DNA of 32,812 nucleotides, taken from Puniceicoccaceae bacterium MED-G32 (GTDB lineage: Bacteria > Verrucomicrobiota > Verrucomicrobiia > Opitutales > Coraliomargaritaceae). A program made the translations under genes and the position numbers. Under the pieces are notes generated by a model. It had not been told where the DNA came from, did not search any database, and was given only the letters and a program-made list of their open reading frames with translations. The stretch spans positions 1 through 32,812 of the forward strand of contig NTJV01000007.1 of the NCBI GenBank assembly GCA_002457235.1. The letters run 5' to 3'. Below are positions 24,397 to 32,596 of this stretch, in pieces. Numbering within the stretch: the stretch's first letter is position 1; every line of letters begins with the position of its first letter.

Positions 24397-25005
24397 ATGA
24401 TTGCTTATCTTAAAGGAACCGTTCTTGAAGCAAATCCTCTAGAACTAATACTTGATGTTCAAGGTGTAGGATATGCCATACAAATACCTATCACAACAGC
24501 TGAAAAAATTCCGCCCATTGGGCAAAATTGTGAATTATTTATCCACTCGGTTTACAGAGAGGATAGTGCTTCACTTTACGGATTTATCTCAAAAAATGAT
24601 AGAGATTTCTTTCGCCTGATCATCGAAAAAGTATCAGGGATCGGTCCGAGAATCGCTTTGAGTATACTGAGCAAAATGTCGGTAGAAATTCTACAGAATG
24701 CGATCTTTAATCAAGATACGAGTCTTTTGTCCCAATGCCCTGGTATTGGTAAAAAGACTGCAGAACGCTTAGTTATTGAGTTAAAAGATAAAGTAAACGC
24801 TAAGAGCCAGCCTTTAGCTACAGGAAATACTACTGGCAATTCAAAGACTCCTTTATCAAATTCGAAATATCAAGATGCCGTATCCAGTTTGATAACCTTA
24901 GGCTATAAGTTACCTGAAGCGGATAAACGAGTATCTAAGGCACTGCAAACCCTCGGTGCAGATGTGCCAACAGAAACGATTATAAAAGAAGCCTTAGGGT
25001 CTTAG
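24397..25005 (+). CDS. ruvA: Holliday junction branch migration protein RuvA
   Basis: RuvA binds Holliday junctions as a tetramer and loads the RuvB helicase for branch migration. The 202 residues show domain I (MIAYLKGTVLE to VYREDSASLYGF), domain II with tandem helix-hairpin-helix motifs (KVSGIGPRIALSIL and CPGIGKKTAERLVIELKD), a flexible linker rich in N/T/S (about 137-153), and domain III (SSLITLGYKLPEADKRV) that contacts RuvB. ruvB and ruvC are not in the window. Its stop (TAG) is 9 bases from the convergent ribD stop. Confidence 0.96.
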   Translation: MIAYLKGTVLEANPLELILDVQGVGYAIQIPITTAEKIPPIGQNCELFIHSVYREDSASLYGFISKNDRDFFRLIIEKVSGIGPRIALSILSKMSVEILQNAIFNQDTSLLSQCPGIGKKTAERLVIELKDKVNAKSQPLATGNTTGNSKTPLSNSKYQDAVSSLITLGYKLPEADKRVSKALQTLGADVPTETIIKEALGS

Positions 25006-25014
25006 ATTAAAACC

Positions 25015-26139
25015 TTAAAAATTTTGAAGATTACCTGTAATTAAAGTATCTTCTCCAAAGTGTATTCGCTTTAAATTAATAAGGCGAACACTCTCATCCA
25101 TCAATTCAGAAAAACGCTCAACACCAAGCGAATGCCCCTTTTGATCCATCAAGAATTTAGGCGATTGATAGATGTACATATAGTCCACTAAACCATTAGA
25201 TATCATATGCGTTGCTAATTTTGCGCCAGGCTCGATAAAAACACCGGGTATTTCTTTTTTCGCACAAAGTTTTAGAAATTCACTTATATCTAACTTGCCT
25301 TCAGATTCACTTATTTCCCAAGCTTGAATACCCATTGCTTCTAGTGCTTCTACTTTATCTCTAGATGCTTCCGTGCCATGGACAACTATAGTTTCTAGCT
25401 TAAAATCATCGGTAAACAAATGATAATTTTTATAATTTTCTAAATCACGCAATGCACGATTGAAAACAAAACGCCGAGAACAAAATACCTCATCATTTAG
25501 ACGACTGGTTAACTGAGGATTATCCGCTGAAACCGTATTTTGACTGACCGCTATCGCCGGAAACAACTTTCGCCAATTCATAACATCATTTCTAGCCAAC
25601 TCTCCTGTAATCCATTTTGAATGGCCGGTAGAAGCAGCCATGCAACCATCTAATGTCATAGCAATTTTTAGAGCACATAAAGGCTTTTGATGTACTATCC
25701 AATGATTGAAAATTACATTCATTTCCCTGCAAACCTCTTCTAATACTCCAACTTTGACTGAAATCCCAGCAGATTTCAAAAGTGTAACACCGTAGCCAGA
25801 ATGATTAGGATTAGGGTCTAACGTTCCGATGACGACATGCTTTATTCCTGAAGTGATAATTGCATTAGTACAAGCACCAGTACGACCTGCTGTAGAACAA
25901 GGTTCTAATGTAATAAATAAAGTTGTATCTGCTTTAGGTGTTCCCTTGTAAGACTCTAGGGCAATAATTTCTGCATGCTTTCCGCCAGACCTTTGATGAT
26001 AACCTTCCGAAACAACCTTTCCTCCTTCAACTATAACCGCACCCACCATAGGATTAGTATGTGTTTGCCCCCATGCCTTTTTCGCTAAGTAAATTGCATG
26101 CTCCATATGTGAAATGATTTTTTCAGGTTCTTCTATCAT
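25015..26139 (-). CDS. ribD: Bifunctional riboflavin biosynthesis deaminase/reductase
   Basis: Converts the first pyrimidine intermediate of riboflavin synthesis by deamination followed by NADPH-dependent side-chain reduction. The 374-residue protein has an N-terminal cytidine-deaminase-fold domain with zinc ligands H55 (KHAEIIALE, E57 as proton shuttle), C81 and C90 (LEPCSTAGRTGAC), and a C-terminal DHFR-like reductase domain from about residue 150 (LKIAMTLDGCMA, HSKWITGELAR). Its ATG overlaps the upstream hydrolase stop as ATGA, so the pair is translationally coupled. An internal start at M12 would also fit the family. Other rib genes are not nearby. Confidence 0.94.
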   Translation of the reverse strand: MIEEPEKIISHMEHAIYLAKKAWGQTHTNPMVGAVIVEGGKVVSEGYHQRSGGKHAEIIALESYKGTPKADTTLFITLEPCSTAGRTGACTNAIITSGIKHVVIGTLDPNPNHSGYGVTLLKSAGISVKVGVLEEVCREMNVIFNHWIVHQKPLCALKIAMTLDGCMAASTGHSKWITGELARNDVMNWRKLFPAIAVSQNTVSADNPQLTSRLNDEVFCSRRFVFNRALRDLENYKNYHLFTDDFKLETIVVHGTEASRDKVEALEAMGIQAWEISESEGKLDISEFLKLCAKKEIPGVFIEPGAKLATHMISNGLVDYMYIYQSPKFLMDQKGHSLGVERFSELMDESVRLINLKRIHFGEDTLITGNLQNF

Positions 26140-26768
26140 AATCTCACAAATGGATTTTCTTGTTTTTCAGCTAATACTGAGGTTTTGGGTCCGTGCCCTG
26201 AATAGAGAGTAGTACTGTTCGGCAAAGAATAAATTTTTTTCAATATTGAATTTTTTAATATTTCAAAATTACCACCTGGTAAATCACAACGACCGATTCC
26301 ACGATTAAAGATAGCATCACCTACAAAAGCTAAAGACTCCTTCTTTAAATAAAATAAAAGGCTTCCTGGACAATGACCAGGCACTTCAAGAACCTTCATT
26401 TCAATTCCAGCAATGTCTAAATGCTGATTTTCTTCGAGCCATTGATCAATTACAAAGCCTTTAAATTCAATTCCGGGAATTGAAAAAGATGCCATTACTT
26501 CAGGGTTTTCAAATAATAATTTGTCCGCCTCATGTCCCATTACCTTTACACCTGCTTCAGCAAAGTGATGGGCATCTAAAATATGATCCCAATGCCCATG
26601 AGTTAATAATAGCGCGTTTAAATTACATCCCAGTGAATCACTAAGACTTTTTGCCCAAGCAAAAGCACCTAAAGGAGCATCAACAACAAATGCCTGCTTT
26701 AAATCTTCATTAGCAACAAAGTAAGCATTTGTTCCAATTGGTTGTAATTCTGCACACTCTAAAAACAT
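26136..26768 (-). CDS. Metallo-beta-lactamase-fold hydrolase (glyoxalase II-like)
   Basis: A 210-residue soluble hydrolase of the MBL superfamily with all binuclear metal ligands visible: THGHWDH (H57, H59, D61, H62), H132 in VPGHCPGS, D151 in FVGDAIF, and H192 in LYSGHGP. The small size and the GRCDLPGG segment resemble YcbL-type glyoxalase II-like proteins, often annotated hydroxyacylglutathione hydrolase; a thioesterase on small metabolites is plausible but the substrate is unknown. It overlaps ribD by 4 bases and is divergent from the TPR gene across a 77-base spacer. Confidence 0.88.
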   Translation of the reverse strand: MFLECAELQPIGTNAYFVANEDLKQAFVVDAPLGAFAWAKSLSDSLGCNLNALLLTHGHWDHILDAHHFAEAGVKVMGHEADKLLFENPEVMASFSIPGIEFKGFVIDQWLEENQHLDIAGIEMKVLEVPGHCPGSLLFYLKKESLAFVGDAIFNRGIGRCDLPGGNFEILKNSILKKIYSLPNSTTLYSGHGPKTSVLAEKQENPFVRL

Positions 26769-26806
26769 TAATTTCTATAATTTAAGAACATAAAAATAGA
26801 ATTATA

Positions 26807-26835
26807 TTGGCAAATACAATTGAATAAATTATCAA
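26807..26835 (+). promoter_or_regulatory. Predicted sigma70-type promoter of the TPR gene
   Basis: TTGGCA (26807-26812; 5 of 6 to consensus) and TATCAA (26830-26835; 4 of 6) are separated by 17 bases. The -10 ends 10 bases before the ATG at 26846, so the transcript would begin within a few bases of the start codon. This arrangement repeats the one at pyrH. AT-rich context limits confidence. Confidence 0.4.
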
Positions 26836-26845
26836 TTACCTACAA

Positions 26846-27706
26846 ATGAAGGACCATCTTTCGCCATGTGCTTTGATTTACTGTCTCTTTTTTCTTACTC
26901 TGAATGGACAAGTAGAGACGATATTTCCAGATCAGCCTGATATTATTTTAGTCCAAACAGATCGTTTAGATGCATTTCAAAATTTAGAGGCCGGAAATTA
27001 TGAATTAGCTTTAGAGCAATTCGATCAACTTCTCAAAGAAAAACCCAATTATATTTCTGCCTTAATGGGTAAGGCAAAGAGTCACTTACAATCTGGCCAA
27101 TATCAAGAAGCCTACGATACCTATTTAAAAGTTTTGGCGAAAGACCCATCAGATCATTATTCATTGAAAGGGATAGGAAATGCTGCGTTGTTTCTTGATC
27201 AAGCTGACATTGCCTTATCTTACTATAAACGAGCTCTAGTTTTCAAACCCTCTGATGCACAGCTTTATGAAGCAATAGCCATTTCACAAATGTGTACTAA
27301 TGATTATCTAAATGCAGCAGAGTCGGCAAAAATGGCATCTTTAATGTATAACAAAAAGGGCATAGAAGCTCCCTATTCTTTAATTCTAGCCTATTTTTCC
27401 TACGCTCAGATAAATGACAAAGAGAATATGCAACAAGTATTAAGCTATGGTAAGAAATTTAATTTCAAGCAGAGATGGCCTACTCCAGTAGTTCAATACA
27501 TAAAAGGCGAAATTAACGCTTCCGAACTCATCAGCCTTGTTCAATCAGAAAAAGAAGAAATAGAAGCTCATACCTACATTGGATTAAAGCTTAGACTAAA
27601 TGAGCAATTTGATGAATCGGAAATACACCTAAGTTGGGCAAAAGATTCAGGACGAAATGATATTTTAGAAACCTTAATTGCCAAACACATACTAAGGCAA
27701 TCCTAG
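26846..27706 (+). CDS. Exported tetratricopeptide-repeat protein
   Basis: The 286-residue protein begins with a probable signal peptide (residues 1-22: charged N-terminal KDH, hydrophobic ALIYCLFFLTL core, cleavage likely near LNGQ). TPR units follow at about 41-69, 70-103, 104-137 and 138-171, with the usual spaced G, A, Y and P residues (for example GQYQEAYDTYLKVLAKDP). The C-terminal third is helical and may contain further degenerate repeats. TPR arrays mediate protein interactions; the partner is unknown. It is preceded by a predicted promoter and is convergent with murJ, with 7 bases between stops. Confidence 0.8.
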   Translation: MKDHLSPCALIYCLFFLTLNGQVETIFPDQPDIILVQTDRLDAFQNLEAGNYELALEQFDQLLKEKPNYISALMGKAKSHLQSGQYQEAYDTYLKVLAKDPSDHYSLKGIGNAALFLDQADIALSYYKRALVFKPSDAQLYEAIAISQMCTNDYLNAAESAKMASLMYNKKGIEAPYSLILAYFSYAQINDKENMQQVLSYGKKFNFKQRWPTPVVQYIKGEINASELISLVQSEKEEIEAHTYIGLKLRLNEQFDESEIHLSWAKDSGRNDILETLIAKHILRQS

Positions 27707-27713
27707 GAAAGTG

Positions 27714-29273
27714 TCAGTCGTGCATTTTATTATCGGTTTTAGAGAATTTTATGAAAGAAAGATCTGAAATTTTAAAAAAATGAAGCACTAGAAAGTAGCC
27801 AAATACGCTTAGAGGTATCAACGTAAAAACCGATATAAATGCATCTATTTTATGAGTATAATCAAGGTACGATACTACTCCTTTACCCAGAAGACTGATT
27901 ATTAGAATGACCAATAACCCTATAAAAATAGGTAAAATAATCTCTTTTAATCCTTTGTTGAATGAAATCCAATAGCTTTTCTTCATCGCTCTTAATATAA
28001 AGACAGTATGTAAAATCGCCGACAAAAGATTGGCTAAAGCTAAACCATAAACGCCCCAGATATTCATAAATAAAAGACTGAAAACGGTATTTAAAATCAA
28101 AAAATAAATCGATAAACGAACGGGTAATTTCATGTTTTTACCAGCGTAAAAACAACGAACGGCATACGTAGTTATCGAATAAAACGGCAGCGCTATCGAA
28201 TAAATAATCAAAATTGGAACAGTTGCTCGAACATCGGAGAGCCCGAAAGAACCCCATTCAAATAGTACAATTAGGATTTCTTTAGATAACACCAATAAAC
28301 CGACAGCAGCTGGTAAAACAATGATTAAAATAAAGCGCAGACCCTTAAGAATAACATTAGCAAACGAGTCCAATGTGCTACTTTCAAATGTTCGAGACAA
28401 AACAGGAAAAAATACAGTCACTACAGCGATTGTAAAAACTCCCAAGGGCAATTCCATCATTCGACTTGATACATACAAAAAAGATACCGCGGTATCATCT
28501 AAAGTATTAGCTAGTAAACGACTGACTAAAATATTGATCTGCAAAACGGCAGCACCTAGTAGGCTGGGAAAAAATAATGACTGAAAAGATTGAAATGATT
28601 CAGAAAATTCAACGGCTTTATTAGTCCTACTAAGAGTCCATCCCTGATTTTTTAAATCAATCAAGGGTAAAAGTAATTGAAGTAAGCCACCCAGCAAAAC
28701 ACCTCCACAAAGCCAAACAATAATTCCTGACTCATCAGTTCCACGGAAGATTCCAATTAAAACAGCCAATATTAATACAAGATTGAACAGTACCGGAGCA
28801 AAGGAGGCCGAAAAAAAGCGTCCAAGAGAATTCAAAGCACCACTAAAAATGGCCGCTAAACAAATAAAAATCATATATGGCAAGAGCCATTGAAATATTT
28901 TAAAAGAAAGTACCCACCGTTCAGAGAAAGTATCAATGCTTAAAAACAACTGTACTAGAATAAATAAAGCAATGGCCAGACCAGTTAGTAAAAAAGTCCA
29001 TCGTACAATAAAATGACTAAAAAAAGCCAAGGCTAATTGGACATTCTTTTTTTCAATAACTGTAGAAAAAACGGGGATAAAAGCTGAAGACAGAGCACCT
29101 TCACCAAAAAGACGACGAAACAAATTGGGTATAGTAAATCCGACAATAAAGGCTGAACTCCATGCACTAGCACCCAATGCGGCAAAAATTAAAACATCAC
29201 GAAGTAATCCTGTCACACGAGATAACACGGTAGTCAGACTGACTGAGGCTACATTTTTAAGATCTTTGCTCAA
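27714..29273 (-). CDS. murJ: Lipid II flippase MurJ
   Basis: Polytopic inner-membrane MOP-superfamily protein that flips lipid II to the periplasmic face for peptidoglycan assembly. The 519-residue protein has about 14 membrane segments. Recognisable motifs are VASVSLTTVLSRVTGLLRDVL at the N terminus (family start), FTIPNLFRRLFGEGALSSAFIPVF, PLGVFTIAVVTVFFPVLSR, and FYAGKNMKLPVRLSI. The start is TTG at 29273 (CAA on the plus strand); no ATG upstream matches the conserved N terminus. Its presence with DapA/DapB indicates a peptidoglycan wall. The gene is alone on its strand between two plus-strand genes. Confidence 0.94.
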   Translation of the reverse strand: MSKDLKNVASVSLTTVLSRVTGLLRDVLIFAALGASAWSSAFIVGFTIPNLFRRLFGEGALSSAFIPVFSTVIEKKNVQLALAFFSHFIVRWTFLLTGLAIALFILVQLFLSIDTFSERWVLSFKIFQWLLPYMIFICLAAIFSGALNSLGRFFSASFAPVLFNLVLILAVLIGIFRGTDESGIIVWLCGGVLLGGLLQLLLPLIDLKNQGWTLSRTNKAVEFSESFQSFQSLFFPSLLGAAVLQINILVSRLLANTLDDTAVSFLYVSSRMMELPLGVFTIAVVTVFFPVLSRTFESSTLDSFANVILKGLRFILIIVLPAAVGLLVLSKEILIVLFEWGSFGLSDVRATVPILIIYSIALPFYSITTYAVRCFYAGKNMKLPVRLSIYFLILNTVFSLLFMNIWGVYGLALANLLSAILHTVFILRAMKKSYWISFNKGLKEIILPIFIGLLVILIISLLGKGVVSYLDYTHKIDAFISVFTLIPLSVFGYFLVLHFFKISDLSFIKFSKTDNKMHD

Positions 29274-29392
29274 AGGAATGGATAAAGTGTACTACAATAG
29301 GATGGATTCTGTAAAATTGAAGCAAATTATTTATAGAAAAAACGATAAAGCTCGATTTATTCGATGAAACAAATAAAACAATAAAATTAACT

Positions 29393-29398
29393 TATAAT
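29393..29398 (+). promoter_or_regulatory. Candidate -10 element upstream of pta
   Basis: A perfect TATAAT lies 25 bases before the pta ATG in the 150-base murJ/pta divergent spacer. No acceptable -35 hexamer is found 16-18 bases upstream, so this is a weak prediction in an AT-rich spacer. If real, the leader would be about 19 bases and lacks an SD sequence. Confidence 0.3.
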
Positions 29399-29423
29399 TT
29401 ATCTCAAAAGTTCGTTTAATAAA

Positions 29424-30503
29424 ATGTCATTAATCAATAATCTATGCATGCGACTGGAGCGTCATCCGAAGAGAGTTGTCTTCCCCGAGGGTAATGATGT
29501 TCGAATTCTTCAAGCTGCACGAAAGTTTGCTGTTAAAAAATTAGGCATCCCAATTCTCTTAGGAAATCGAATAGAAATAAAAGAGCTTGCGAATAAATTA
29601 GATATTAAAATGGAGCATATTCGTATTATTGACCCTCTAAAATCAGAGGAAAGGCCACGTTTCAAACAATTCTTACATTCCATTTACCGTTTTAAAGATA
29701 AGGGCGAAATTGATTTAGAAGCACTCCTTAATAAAAATACTTACTTTGCCGCGTTAATGTTAGCCACGAGCCAAACAGATGCGATGGTGGCTGGAGCAAA
29801 TTCACAAGCTTCAAGTTCATTAAGGCCACTATTACAGGTCATCCCCTTTCAAAATAAAAATAAGTTAATTTCATCGCTTAACATTTTTGATTTAGAAGAT
29901 CAAACCACAGGAAAAGACAAAGAGCTTTTCCTAGCTGATTGTGCAGTCGTACCCGAACCTAGCATCGAACAACTTGCTCAAATTGCGATTAATACTGCTG
30001 CGCTCAGTTATCAATTAACCAACAAAAAACCCAAAGTCGCATTTCTCAGCTACTCAAGTCAATCCATTGGGAAAGACTCACATGCATCTATACAAAAGAT
30101 GAAAGCGGCGACTCAGCTAGCAAAGCAATTAGCCAAGTCTATCTCTATTGATATGGACATAGATGGGGAACTCCAATTAGATGCGGCTCTAGACCCAAGA
30201 GTAGCTGAAAATAAATCACTCAAAGGCTCCGTTGCTGGAAATGCCAATGTGCTTATATTCCCCGATCTGCAATCCGCTAACATCTCTTCCAAGGCGATTA
30301 ATTATTTTACCCATAGCCGACAATACGGCCCCATTTTGACAGGTTTCTCAAAACCTGCGGCTGAAATCAGTAGAGGCACTTATGCAGGAGATATCTTTGG
30401 AACTGCTGTTATGGTTGCTTCACAAGCCATAGACCATGATTTATTATACCCTACTCCAGATAATGCTCTCAATGAAGATATCAAAGACATTTTAAAACAG
30501 TAG
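29424..30503 (+). CDS. pta: Phosphate acetyltransferase, catalytic domain form
   Basis: Interconverts acetyl-CoA plus phosphate with acetyl phosphate plus CoA. The 359 residues correspond to the PTA/PTB catalytic domain alone, like short class I Pta proteins and unlike the ~700-residue E. coli enzyme. Evidence: RVVFPEGNDVRILQAA at the N terminus, TDAMVAGANSQASSSLRPLLQVI, FLADCAVVPEPSIEQLA, VAFLSYSSQSIGKDSH, DGELQLDAAL, NVLIFPDLQSANI and GPILTGFSKPAAEISRG. The next gene, 13 bases on, encodes the P-loop and DRTGG modules that form the N-terminal half of long Pta. ackA is not in the window. A phosphobutyryltransferase activity is possible but the motifs favour Pta. Confidence 0.9.
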   Translation: MSLINNLCMRLERHPKRVVFPEGNDVRILQAARKFAVKKLGIPILLGNRIEIKELANKLDIKMEHIRIIDPLKSEERPRFKQFLHSIYRFKDKGEIDLEALLNKNTYFAALMLATSQTDAMVAGANSQASSSLRPLLQVIPFQNKNKLISSLNIFDLEDQTTGKDKELFLADCAVVPEPSIEQLAQIAINTAALSYQLTNKKPKVAFLSYSSQSIGKDSHASIQKMKAATQLAKQLAKSISIDMDIDGELQLDAALDPRVAENKSLKGSVAGNANVLIFPDLQSANISSKAINYFTHSRQYGPILTGFSKPAAEISRGTYAGDIFGTAVMVASQAIDHDLLYPTPDNALNEDIKDILKQ

Positions 30504-30516
30504 GATAAAAATTATA

Positions 30517-31680
30517 ATGGACATTCAATCACTATTCGAAGGCCCTGATGACTCAGAAATATTAACAAAGCCTAGAAACAAAATCACAAAAAGAATCTTT
30601 ATTGCCGCTACCCGAATGAATGACGGCAAAACAACAACAAGTCTTGGGCTTTATTCTGCTCTCAGTGATGGAAAAAAGAAAATTGGGTATATCAAACCAG
30701 TTGGACAAAGATTTGTTGATATCAACGGAGAAAAGATTGATGAGGATAGTTTTCTTCTTACCGAAACCTTTGATGTTTCTGTTCCGATTCAAGCAATGAG
30801 TCCAATAGTTGTGGATAAGGATTTCACTAAAGATTATTTGGATGATTCGAAATCTATTTATCCAAAAATCGTCAATCGTTTGTGCCGTTCCTTTGACCGA
30901 GCTGCCTACGAAAAGGACTATATTATCATTGAAGGAACTGGGCATGCTGGAGTTGGCTCTGTATTCGATTTATCGAATGCCGACGTAGCGAAAATGCTTA
31001 ATGCCAAAGCAATTATTATTGCTAGTGGTGGTATCGGAAGGCCCATAGATGAAATTGCTTTAAACCAAGCTCTTTTTGAAAAAGCAGGAGTCGATATTAT
31101 TGGGGTCATTATAAATAAAGTTCAGACGGATAAGCTTGATTTTATTAAACATTATTGCGGACAGGCTCTTGAAAAAATGAACTTGAAGCTCCTTGGAATC
31201 ATTCCGGAAAACGCTAAACTTTCAGAACCTAGTTTATCCCAAATTTTTCATGAGATAAAAGGAGAATGCCTAAATACAACAGATAATATCCAGTCTAAAA
31301 AAATTAAAAAAGTGGTTATTGCCGCAAAAACTGGACTCAGCACTATTGATGATATCGAAGATGGGACATTGATTGTTTCGTCTGGAGATAGAGAAGACAT
31401 CATACAGCCCTGCATTAAATCAAATAAAGCATCTATGTTGTCTGGCATCATTTTAACTAATGCAATCAAGCCCAATGATGCTACATTAGCTGATATTCAA
31501 GCATCCGAAATCCCTTTTATTCTTTCAAAGGATAGCAGTTATTCTGTTATCAGCCGTATGAATAAAATGAATATTAAAACGCAACCACACGACGTTGATA
31601 AAATTTCCATCATAAAAGAAATTCTAAAATCGAATATAGACCTAAAAGAAATAGAGGAAGCTTTTAAGTTAAGCCTTTGA
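30517..31680 (+). CDS. Pta N-terminal-like P-loop and DRTGG domain protein
   Basis: The 387-residue protein matches the N-terminal regulatory half of long Pta: a BioD/cobyrinic-acid-synthase-type P-loop domain (about 28-235) and a DRTGG domain (about 260-360). The P-loop reads ATRMNDGKTTTS, keeping GKT but with T instead of the first G of the Walker A pattern; IIIEGTGHAGVGSV is the Walker B-type/active-site segment. The DRTGG core is TLIVSSGDREDII near residues 283-296 followed by SGIILTNAIKP. In long Pta these domains mediate allosteric control and oligomerisation, so this is probably a separate regulatory partner of the upstream catalytic Pta. It overlaps the convergent chelatase gene by 12 bases. 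Confidence 0.82.
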   Translation: MDIQSLFEGPDDSEILTKPRNKITKRIFIAATRMNDGKTTTSLGLYSALSDGKKKIGYIKPVGQRFVDINGEKIDEDSFLLTETFDVSVPIQAMSPIVVDKDFTKDYLDDSKSIYPKIVNRLCRSFDRAAYEKDYIIIEGTGHAGVGSVFDLSNADVAKMLNAKAIIIASGGIGRPIDEIALNQALFEKAGVDIIGVIINKVQTDKLDFIKHYCGQALEKMNLKLLGIIPENAKLSEPSLSQIFHEIKGECLNTTDNIQSKKIKKVVIAAKTGLSTIDDIEDGTLIVSSGDREDIIQPCIKSNKASMLSGIILTNAIKPNDATLADIQASEIPFILSKDSSYSVISRMNKMNIKTQPHDVDKISIIKEILKSNIDLKEIEEAFKLSL

Positions 31681-32532
31681 CTGATCCTCTAAAACAGATT
31701 TTACTCTATCCTCTAGAATAGAGTAAATTAAAGGGTGAGAAGCTATTAAATCTGTTTTTATAAAATTTTTGATTTTTGCATCATCTACTAAACCCTGTAA
31801 GATTTCGTCAACATCACCTCCCTCTCCAGCATGACGACCGGGCAAAAGGAAAAACATTGCGACTACCAAGGATTCTAAAGATTTCCCTATGGATGTTTTT
31901 TCAAAAGAAATCGTTTCAAGTAAAGGATCATTAAATGCGTAAGCAACTCCTTCTCTTCGCTCCATCGAACATGCAGTAGCTGTACTCACTGAATCACCTA
32001 ATAATTCTTTCAATTGATTCGTTACTGTATTTCTCAAGATAGATAACTTTTCGATAGGCGAACCGTGATCCACAAGAACCAGATTAGTTGTATCACTCAG
32101 TTTATTGTATTTGAGTGTAAGCTTTACCTGATCGGCTAAAATTCTTGCTAGTCGATGATCCGGATGATTTACATCCCAACCGGCTAAAGGTGGAGCAACT
32201 AAAATCTCAATTTCTGGACATAATAACTTCGCCTCTTCAATTAATTCCATCAAATACTCTGTAATCGCTAAACTCGGCCCTAAAAATAATGGGAGACAGA
32301 TGAAATGGCGCTCCTCATTCGTGATACCTAGCTTAAAACGCCTTCGAATAATCGTAGCAGGTTCACCATTTAATTTTTCTGCATCAATTTTATGAGAATG
32401 GAGCAAACTCACTCCCTCAACTCGCATTCCTAGTTGTTTCCCTAATTTTTTTGCAATCTTCCGAAGAGCAAAAGTTGAATCGGGCCGAAAAGAACCATTA
32501 TCAAAAAGAAGTACTGTATATTGTTTTTCCAA
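31669..32532 (-). CDS. CbiX/SirB-family chelatase-like protein, two domains
   Basis: The 287-residue protein has two tandem CbiX-type halves. The C-terminal half keeps both expected metal-binding histidines: H156 in LVDHGSPIEKL and H234 in FFLLPGRHAGEGGDVDEI. In the N-terminal half the equivalent sites are lost: LLFDNGSFRPDS has N12 for His, and LPLFLGPSLAITE lacks the His near residue 86. The family inserts Co or Fe into sirohydrochlorin or related tetrapyrroles. No cobalamin or siroheme gene is adjacent, so the metal and substrate are uncertain. The start is TTG at 32532 (CAA on the plus strand), giving MEKQYTVLLF; the next in-frame Met is about 35 residues in. It overlaps the convergent DRTGG gene by 12 bases. 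Confidence 0.8.
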   Translation of the reverse strand: MEKQYTVLLFDNGSFRPDSTFALRKIAKKLGKQLGMRVEGVSLLHSHKIDAEKLNGEPATIIRRRFKLGITNEERHFICLPLFLGPSLAITEYLMELIEEAKLLCPEIEILVAPPLAGWDVNHPDHRLARILADQVKLTLKYNKLSDTTNLVLVDHGSPIEKLSILRNTVTNQLKELLGDSVSTATACSMERREGVAYAFNDPLLETISFEKTSIGKSLESLVVAMFFLLPGRHAGEGGDVDEILQGLVDDAKIKNFIKTDLIASHPLIYSILEDRVKSVLEDQSKA

Positions 32533-32596
32533 AATTTATTAGGTAGAATATTAGAAAAGGATTGCGACTCAAATTAAATCCTAATAAATACTAGAT

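Noticed and set aside
30562-30945. A 127-codon minus-strand frame inside the P-loop/DRTGG gene.
   Set aside because: The opposite strand carries clear Pta N-terminal motifs throughout; this frame has no recognisable features.
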